Source: Liolophura sinensis
Taxonomy: Eukaryota > Mollusca > Polyplacophora > Chitonida > Chitonidae
DNA: 64,000 nucleotides
Reading direction: 5' to 3'
Assembly (NCBI RefSeq): GCF_032854445.1
Contig: NC_088300.1
Location: forward strand, 9,610,001 to 9,674,000
Shown here piece after piece: positions 56,801 to 64,000 of the stretch (within the stretch, counting starts at the first letter, position 1; each line of letters starts with the position of its first letter). A model generated the notes under the pieces. The model was not told the origin of the DNA. It ran no database searches and saw only the letters and a program-made list of their open reading frames with translations. The translations under genes and the position numbers were made by a program.

Positions 56801-59800
56801 GTATAGTTGTTCAATCCCCTAAATGACCAAAAATATTGTCCACAAAAGTGCATATTTAGAGGCAAATAAATGTCAAAATATATTACTTTTGGTGCTGAAA
56901 TTTAAAATTGCCCAGTAGAATATCATCCTAAGCTCCAAGCAAACCTCAAAACACCTTTCTAACTCTTAGAATCAGGAAAAATGGGCAAGTTAGTCATGGT
57001 TTAAATTTATGGTCACTTTGTGTACTTGATGTCCATTTATCATGTTTATTTGGCCTGGTTTCTCACCCCTGCAGATGTACTCCTGTGGGTCCCTGGCCCC
57101 CAAAATGGGCAGAGGGAAGCGAGGGGGTGGATGTATGGATCACAAGTTCAGGAAACCCCCAGAGCCATGGGAACTGGCAGATGGGTATGTGACTAATCTA
57201 TTGCTGGAGTTACAGATAAGCTTGTGCAAAAGTTCGAGAGAAGAAATTGTAAACGTGATAATATTAGCATCGTACCCAGATGCTTATATTACAATTAGAA
57301 TTGTGCTTACTATTAAATTGTTATCGTATTTTTGGTATACATTTTGCCATTAATTTTTGTATTATGTTCTCTTCTGTCTTCAAGTTGCGTCCACTTGGTG
57401 TCAGAAATAGCCAATATTCCTCAGTACAGCTCAGTGTTGACAGAGTTACTCCCCCTTGTTGCTCAAGCTGCCAGTCATAAACATTACACTCAGCATTTTC
57501 AACTTCTAGAGAGCATTTGTAAACAGGTACGTTGATTTAACTTTTCAAGAGAACTGAGCATGTCTCACAGGTGTGAGATACTCAATGTTGTTTGCACCGG
57601 ATCTTCGATTATGTCATTGCATGCATTTGTGGTGGCAACTACAATTTATCTCACCATCGTGCATATGATGGTGCAATAAATCTTAGTTGCTACCACAAAT
57701 AAATGCATTGACATGGTATATGCTACAGTCCACTGCAGACAGTATTGATCAAATTGAAGTTACCAAGCGTCTTCAGGAGGACTCGTTATATCGGGGAAAT
57801 AACATGATCATGTGAAAGGTTTGGGTGGCCATCTCGTGCAAAAAGTTAAGGTAGTATAATCAATCCTACATGGATTTTAGAATGCCAGTTTCCCTGTAAA
57901 CTTGATGTAATTATCTCCATATGTTTGTTTTTCCCACCTGATTGCCGATTCCGTCTGTGACACATGTTTATCTCACCTCACCTAGTGAAAACACTCTTGT
58001 TGGATGCCTACATGCAGTAATTTTAGAGTATCAAATAGTTTATATTGCCCTAAGTAATTATGACATTTGAGAATACCAAATAGTTATGGTCCTAAGTAAA
58101 TATGACATTTGAGGATAACTACTTGAAGTTATGGCTCAAAGTAAATGTGACATTTGAGAGTGCCTACATGCAGTTATGACCGTAAGTAATTGTGACATTT
58201 GAGGATGCCTACTTGCAGTTATGACCATAAGTAAATGTGACATTTGAGGTTGCCTACATACGTTTGTGGCCATAAGTAAATGTGACATTTGAGGATGACT
58301 ACATGCAGTTGTGGCCATAAGTAAATGTGACATTTGAGGATGACCATCCGTAGTTATAGCTGTAAGTAAATGTGACATTTGAGGATGATCATATGTAGTT
58401 ATAGCTGTAAGTAAATGTGACATTTGAGGATGACCATATGTAGTTATAGCTGTAAGTAAATGTGACATTTGAGGATGACCATAAGTAGTTATAGCTGTAA
58501 GTAAATGTGACATTTGAGGATGACCATATGTAGTTATAGCTGTAAGTAAATGTGACATTTGAGGATGACTATATGTAGTTATAGCTGTAAGTAAATGTGA
58601 CATTTGAGGATGACCATATGTAGTTATAGCTGTAAGTAAACATGACATTTGAGGATGACTACGTAGTTATGGCTGTAAGTAAATGTGGCATTTAAGGATG
58701 CCACATGCAATTATGGCCCTAAGTAAACATGATATTTGAGATTGTGCCCCAAAGTAAAGATGACATTTGAGAATGCTTATGTTCAGTTATGGTCCCAAGA
58801 ATATATGACATTTGAGGATGCTTACAAGCAGTTATGGCCTGAAGTAAACATGATATTTGAGGTTATGCCCCTGAGTAAATAACGTATGAGGTTTGATTAT
58901 GCTTAGTTACATGAAGTTATGGCCCAAAGTAAATAATGTATGACATTTGAGGATGCTTATGTACTGCCATGGTTTCAACTCTTGTATACACCCATATAAA
59001 TTCATGGCCCTAAAAATAAATAGGACATTGGACTACAAATTGTCTGCTGGATGATTAATTCTGTGGTTTTGTTGGTTTGGTTTTGTTCTCAGCTGCCAAG
59101 TATTGCAAGAGGTTTGGGGAAAAGGCCTTTCAAGCAGTTTATTGAATTTTTTTTAAATCCAGTATTTTATGCTCTGGTGAGTTTGATACACTTTACTATG
59201 ATATTCATTGATATTATCTAATCATGTGTCACAGATTTATCTAATGTGGCATGAATGTACAAATTAAAACAAAAGCATCATAATTTTTGAATTCAATGAG
59301 GCTCACATGTATAATTCTAACAGGGTTTCCCGGATTTTGTCGCGGCACTTCAGAATATATGACATATACCAGAGAAGTCAGTTACATGCATGTAGGTGGA
59401 ATTCTCTATGTATGCTGATAAACTTGTACTTTGTTTGAATCAGATAAACATTTTGTTGAAGGCAATGTAGTCAGGGTTGTTTGATACTGCACTGCAGTCT
59501 TGTGCACTATACCTGAACGCTTCTGTCTGTCGATGTTTCTGATCAATTGTAAGTGATATACATTCATTTGGGGTATAAGCAGGATTTGATGCTACATGTG
59601 AAATCTATCTCCAGACAAGTGACAACGCCTTGACCTCCAGTGCAGCCAGCCAGTGCCTTAACCAGCTCAGCAGCTTCCTGGGACCCAACATCCTCAGAGG
59701 ACGCGTGGAACAGTATAACCCAAGGTCAGTATATCCCTGAGGTCAATTGAGGGCTTCTCATGCCACCATTGTCAGGTGGGTGAGTTGACCTGGCAAATGA

Positions 59801-60389
59801 TGAAGTGTGATTCCCGGAAGGTCATTGTCTCAGAATAGTGCCACCCCCCAGGTCCCTGAGGTGGGCTGACCTGGTCAATGATGTGAAGTGTGTGGTCAAG
59901 TTAGCTCACTCCAGGGTGTACAGTGATAAAGGCGTAGGAGCCTTATTTTTGGCTAGGGACCAGAGAGAAAGGAATTAATGTGTGAATCAAAAAGGTGCAG
60001 ATCAGTAACACGATCAGCTTCCTGTTGACTCTAATTTTTTGTCACAAGCTGCGCAGTTATTGCTCAAGGCAGCCATCTTATTTAATTTTCCAGAGAAGTT
60101 ATTAAGTGAGTAAAATGAAATAAGAATTCATTTAGACCACCATAATGCTGGCCGCCATCGTATAAGTGAAATATTCTTGAGTACGACGTAAAACACCAAT
60201 CAAAGAAATGAATAAATCAAAATGATTTAGATCGTCAACCTGAAAGTTACAAAAGTTAAAGGTGAAACATAGAAAAAGAAATATTGATATACCAGGAGTG
60301 ATATACATGTATTATGTGTACAGTGTGTTTGATTTGTTTTCAGGTACTTGGAACAACTGGATGCCAATCAGTTCATAGCTCCATTGTAG
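48287..60389 (+). CDS. HEAT-like helical-repeat protein of unknown name, complete 17-exon gene (695 aa)
   Basis: I do not recognise the gene name. Exons: 48287-48629, 49455-49642, 50125-50195, 50497-50663, 50868-50971, 51497-51606, 51852-51954, 52312-52398, 53415-53505, 54539-54590, 55383-55492, 56318-56487, 57075-57184, 57385-57526, 59093-59176, 59615-59724, 60344-60389. All phases agree; 2088 nt with TAG stop. The protein is mostly amphipathic helices in HEAT/ARM-like pairs: DSWPVRDAACVACGNFVQCF, then SVRQGAALALANVLKAY; also NRFVRETGYYVCASLVSCGI and QVRLAASIATRKFLQSL. No signal peptide or membrane segment is visible. A basic glycine-rich insert (GSLAPKMGRGKRGGGCMDHK, exon 13) interrupts the helices. 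A second ATG at 48329 (MAEEILKL, good context) would give 681 aa and may be the true start, since a CCAAT box lies 8 bp before the first ATG. The overall shape suggests a scaffold or transport/chaperone-type protein (inference). Confidence 0.85.
51119..51379 (-). mobile_element. SINE family A, full length, in HEAT-gene intron 5
   Basis: TTTTATTGATTTGATTGATG, TTTTACACCGAACTCGAGAG, GACGGCAGCCATCATTAGGT, CCCACGACCATCCACATGTT, GAGAGGAAGCCAGCACGAGC, GCGTTGGTGAGAGGCTCCTG, CACGGAGGCCCCCA. Confidence 0.9.
52384..52952 (+). repeat. 22-bp array built from the HEAT-gene exon 8 donor
   Basis: About 26 copies of GAGTTAGGACATAAGGTAAC plus AT. The first copy is the last 15 nt of exon 8 (GAGTTAGGACATAAG) with its real donor GTAACAT at 52399. 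Later copies repeat exon end and donor, with variation at GGACATA/GGATATA/GTACACA. Confidence 0.95.
53085..53215 (+). mobile_element. Diverged SINE family B fragment in HEAT-gene intron 8
   Basis: CCAGGATCAAACCCAGGTTG, ACCAAAGACTTTAAAAATGG, CAGCCTCGCTTAGCACTCAG parallel the family-B copy at 54998 (CCAGGATCAATCCTTGATCG, CCTAAGACTTTAAAAGAGGA, CTTCCTCGCTTGGCGTTCAG). The tail is missing. Confidence 0.6.
53772..53801. repeat. (TA)n microsatellite in HEAT-gene intron 9
   Basis: About 15 uninterrupted TA dinucleotides followed by a T-rich run. Confidence 0.95.
54998..55338 (+). mobile_element. SINE family B, full length, with 14-bp target-site duplication
   Basis: Flanks TCCAAGAATTTGGT at 54984-54997 and 55339-55352. 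The head is tRNA-like, starting in or beside the left duplication (GGTAGAGCGTCCGCTTCGGG, then a B-box-like GATCCAGGATCAATCC). The tail is TCGTCGTCATATGACTGAAA, AACGACGTTAAACCCC and (CACT)n. It ends 44 bp before the exon 11 acceptor. Confidence 0.9.
55493..55935 (+). repeat. 29-bp array starting at the HEAT-gene exon 11 donor
   Basis: About fifteen degenerate units of CTGATGTTTACTCCTGTGTA plus TGAGTGTGA. The donor GTGAGTTTACTCCCGTGTAT is itself a diverged unit, so the array begins at the first intron base. Confidence 0.85.
57610..57708. repeat. Short perfect-looking hairpin element in HEAT-gene intron 14
   Basis: Left arm TGCATTTGTGGTGGCAACTA followed by CAATTTATCTCACCATC; right arm, reverse complemented, TGCATTTATTTGTGGTAGCA followed by ACTAAGATTTATTGCACCATC. 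The loop is only about ten bases. It resembles a small MITE or a structured RNA element. Confidence 0.7.
58055..58985 (+). repeat. 45-bp minisatellite with embedded GTAAGT in HEAT-gene intron 14
   Basis: About 20 units, well conserved from 58150 to 58680: GGATGACCATATGTAGTTAT plus AGCTGTAAGTAAATGTGACA and TTTGA. Edges are degenerate. The 45-bp period gives a 15-residue repeat frame on the minus strand (MSHLLTAITTYGHPQ), which is a by-product. Confidence 0.93.
60133..60222 (+). mobile_element. SINE family A 3' end in HEAT-gene intron 16
   Basis: CCACCATAATGCTGGCCGCC, GTATAAGTGAAATATTCTTG, AGTACGACGTAAAACACCAA, then an AATAAATC-type tail. Only the last third of the element is present. Confidence 0.85.
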
Positions 60390-63011
60390 TTACATTGTAG
60401 TTACATTGTAGTTACACTGTTGTGACCAGATGCAGGATGCAGATATATCCGACAGTGACACAGGGAGTGTTGGGGCCAGCCTCTAAATTAACACAACAAC
60501 AGAAAGCTGTTGCTTTCCTTGTGCACTAAGGCTGTGATGGGGGTGTTTATTAGTTAACAGTATCACATTTTACAGGAGATTTGTAGAAGAATATACCTCA
60601 GACCTGTTTTATAAACCTGCATATTGTTTTTTTTGACCTCCCTGAAATGGGAAAACATTCACACAGGTTTTTTAATCGGTGTAGTATGTTTGCCCAGGCA
60701 CAAGTGCATTTGTTATGATGTAAAATGTACAAATACACACAATATATAGATAAAAACATGCGGAAAACGTTCATAGTGGTTGTTGTTACCGTTTGTGTGA
60801 GCAAGTGATATGCTTAGTGGACTAACAATTGGATGAAGGATTATGGCCCTATTTCGGCCAAATCGTGGGGAAAAAATGATTTAGATGAAAGGGCAGCCAT
60901 CTTATTTAATTATTTGAAAAGGGCAGGATATTTGAATTTGAATTTCGTGTATTATATGACACTTTGTTTTGTTACACAGACCCACCTGTAACCAAGGCTA
61001 CTCTAGGATATAGTACACCTTGTGATGGAATTTTAGAGGCAGCTGTTTGTTTAATGTTCATATAGATTTGTTTATAATTACGGAAAATTAATATACTAGT
61101 TGAATGTGTGGAACATTAACCACTGTGTGTTGGTTTTAAAGATGGTGTGTTTTTGAAGATAAAATTACTTTCAACTTGCCTAGTCATCAATGATAATAAT
61201 TTACAAAACTTGAGTTTTTTTTAGACAAATACCCATGACTTGTAGGTTGTTAAAAGCTAGTATCATTTTACAATTTGTTTATAGCCTGATAATGTTTAGT
61301 CCTTGGTTAATGTTAATGCTAGTTGCTGTTGTTATGGTGTATATAGAACCCGTCTTTGAAGTTTAGCTTGTTAAAGTGTGCATGTGTATCATACACAGGG
61401 AAGCCTGGCTACAAAGGTAGTGCCAGGATAAATATGAATTATACAGGGGTGCATTTACAGAATTTCTATGTATCGTCATCATCATCTCCAGTCTTGTCTC
61501 ACAATTGCCTCCCACCATAAGCCTGAGTTTGTAGTGAGTGTGTGTATTACTGAAATAATCATGAATACCTAGAGGATATAGCCTTCACTGTGCAACGTTC
61601 TGTTTATTATTTATGAAAATATCATAATTTTGTGGATTTGAACAAGATTAAGCGATGTTTTTAACTGTAGGACTTCACAGACTTGTGTATATGACATGAA
61701 GTCGAACATGATGTCGGATTTTTTTTCATGAAGTAGGAATGTTAAAGTTGAGTAAACATCATACCACTGAGCTTAGAATGGAACATCACAAAACAAAATG
61801 TTTTTTTTTTTTTTTTTTTTTGACGTCATGGCGTTTGAGTGTGAGATAGCACAATGTAATAAACTAAAGTGAGTGACTAACTCTAACTGAGTGAAAATAT
61901 AAACTTTCATCAGTGAAGGAAATCTTGACATTTCACCTTTATATACATAATACAGTGTAAACGATCTGACCAGCCAATGCATTATTAAAGCTGGTATACA
62001 CTGTAAAGCTCACATCAAGGTTTACTGCCTAAGACAGCTATGATATTGTTTGGACATTTACCTGTACGTGTTACATACCTTATTTCTTTTAAGTTTTGGA
62101 ACACCTGGTCTGCCCATTTTAGCCAATATATATGTAAGTCTACCAGGAGTATTGGGTTTCTAATGAGCAACATACTCATATCTTTACTTTTCCAAAAGGC
62201 TGGTAAAGAAATATATTCTTTTTTCGTCATTCCTACTACACTGTATCTGTCCAAAAAAAAAATAGAAGAATTAGGGTAGTGTGAATGTTTATGTTATGCT
62301 GTGTAAATATCAACTAACCTGTTCAACATTTACACAATCGCAAAACAACTTACCCATGCAGTAATCATTGCCTCTTTGTTAAATCTATTTTGTAAAATTG
62401 ACTTGAGGTTAACAGATGCTCCTTCAAGTCTTATGTGATTGGAGACTTTAAAAAAAGAGATGTAGGAAGCAACCAAAGCTTTATATGGTATCCATGAATG
62501 TGAAGCCTAACTTACCAGTTAAATTGCCTTGCTATTTGAAGCTGTTACGTACGACACATGCCAAATTGTTATGTTCTTATGAGTGCTTGATTGGTTGATG
62601 TATTTGGATGAATCTTGTTGATGGTATGAATGTTTGCTAAGTAACATTGGGATTCATACTTGGGCTGAAACTCAAAGGCATATTCTCCGTAACTGATACA
62701 TTGTTGTATTAAATGATGGAATTCACTATATTTGGTCAGGGAATTTATGTAGCGGGTCATGGAATTTGTGTATTTGGTTTTTGAAAGTTGCTGTAATGTC
62801 TGCCCGTCAACCACCTCCTATATTTCTGGAAGGTTTGTTGGAAGAATGATCTGAAGGGTTGCCATGTATTTCTGGTGATGAGGTTCCTGGCTCTGGGGTC
62901 ACTGGCTTGAGGCCCAGAGCTAATTTCCAGCACTAGAGAATCTCTACTCTATTATTCCAGGAAAGAGTAAATCCCCAGTGATAAAATAAACTGGAATTCA
63001 TACATCTGGTC
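60390..63011 (+). other. Likely 3' UTR of the HEAT-like gene and downstream intergenic sequence
   Basis: Starts with a small TACATTGTAGT triplication after the stop codon. No open frame with support. The first plus-strand AATAAA I find is at 61858, after a 22-T run (about 61801-61821) and a CRE-like TGACGTCA at 61822. UTR extent is uncertain. Confidence 0.5.
61858..61863 (+). terminator. Candidate poly(A) signal of the HEAT-like gene
   Basis: This canonical AATAAA lies about 1.47 kb past the stop codon. It is positional evidence only; variant signals closer to the stop (for example GATAAA near 61429) are possible. Confidence 0.3.
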
Positions 63012-63014
63012 ATG

Positions 63015-63310
63015 GAGCTGGGTCGTGGAATTTCTGTATCCAGTCTTGGACTTCATGTATTCAATATTGGACGTCATCTACCCAATCTTGGACTTCTCGT
63101 ATCCAATGTAGGAATTCATGTATCCAATGTAGGAATTCATGTATCCAATGTAGGAATTCATGTATGTAGTCTTGGACTTCATGTATCCAGTCAAGGAATT
63201 CGTGTATCCAGTTTGGGAATTCATGTATCCAATCTTGGACTTAATGTATCCAATTTAGGAATTCATGTATCCAGTCTAGGAATTCATATATCCAAACTTG
63301 GAATTCAGGT
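63015..63310. repeat. 21-bp minisatellite near the window end
   Basis: About 14 units of GTAGGAATTCATGTATCCAAT, with variants CTTGGACTTCATG. The 7-residue open frame through it (SNVGIHV) is a by-product of a period divisible by three. Confidence 0.92.
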
Positions 63311-64000
63311 ATGATGTTACCTTGAATACTTCCTTATGTTATGTTGCTGTTACACAGGAGCAATTGTTTATGAAAACATAATGTATTCGGATAATACATA
63401 GTTATACGGAGTGTTTAATGTTGCTGAAATTGCTTGCCATGGCATTTTACAGCTAGGTGGTTTAAGCCATTGATCTACTGATCAGAGGTCTTATTAACGA
63501 ATATATTTTTCCAAACACATATCATGCAAACTGAGAATGTAATCGCAGCTTTTATTTGAGGCTCTAAGCCTGTTAGTAATTGTGTGTTGTTACATATTTA
63601 TAACTGTCATTTTAATGAAGTTAGACTTTGTTGTTTACATTTTAATTCAGCTATAAAAAGGACATCCCATTCATTTTATTTGTTAGTCGCACTTTGGTTG
63701 AATTGCCATAACGGCGCGTGCTTTGTGAAATTAAAAACTAGTACGAGTATGTATCTTGCATTATAAATCAGACATTTGCCGCTTGATTCACTCTGTATTA
63801 CTGCTTGGCAGCTAATATGTGTGTTAACGTTGCCCTTATTTGCGAAAAAATTATAATTGTCTTCGAAATCCAGTCTGTAGAATTGTAATCTTGTTATTCT
63901 CTAAAATACATGTCGGCAACAAATCGGACCCAAACTTTACGAGAATAAGGTTTTATTCTGATGATATTATTTGATGTCATCCACGTTGTTTCTAATATAT
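63311..64000. other. Terminal intergenic stretch
   Basis: No gene, RNA or repeat recognised. Confidence 0.5.

Noticed and set aside
58136-58648. 170-aa His/Leu/Thr repeat frame
   Set aside because: 45-bp array inside an intron of a plus-strand gene.

Overview
The window is metazoan nuclear DNA, most likely from a mollusc or a close lophotrochozoan relative. It is AT-rich, its genes are split by many short GT-AG introns, and two tRNA-derived SINE families of the kind known from bivalve and gastropod genomes are scattered through it. I cannot name the species.

Layout. 1-3.9 kb is gene-poor, with SINE pieces and a GGAT repeat. 3.98-5.3 kb (+) holds a single-exon gene for a predicted secreted Thr/Asn-rich repeat protein. 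7.3-14.3 kb (+) is a complete 8-exon ribokinase gene (RBKS, 310 aa). 14.3-19.6 kb is intergenic and repeat-dominated: a tandem array broken by a foldback element and a SINE, then about 34 copies of a 54-bp satellite. 19.7-48.03 kb (-) is a complete 33-exon XRN2 gene (nuclear 5'-3' exoribonuclease, 981 aa). 48.29-60.39 kb (+) is a complete 17-exon gene for a HEAT-like helical-repeat protein of 695 aa (681 aa from the second Met) that I cannot name. The last 3.6 kb is 3' UTR/intergenic, with a 21-bp array.

How the exon models were built. They were assembled by hand from splice signals, reading phase and, for RBKS and XRN2, known family conservation. All three models close without a frame error (XRN2 2946 nt, HEAT-like gene 2088 nt, RBKS 933 nt, stop codons included). 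XRN2 and the HEAT-like gene start back to back 252 bp apart across a CCAAT-rich interval that looks like a shared bidirectional promoter. RBKS (ribose to ribose-5-phosphate, cytosol) has no evident functional link to the nuclear RNA exonuclease.

The most unusual property is that several tandem arrays contain or abut exon-intron junctions. XRN2 exon 29's 3' splice site is one unit of a 39-bp array. XRN2 exon 3's 3' splice site seeded a 66-bp array in which nearly all copies lost the AG. XRN2 exon 21's 3' splice site is duplicated in frame (66 bp). The 5' splice site of HEAT-gene exon 8 is repeated about 26 times (22 bp). A further SINE insertion duplicated the 3' splice site of XRN2 exon 18 in its target-site duplication. 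I see no prokaryotic system, CRISPR array or viral gene.
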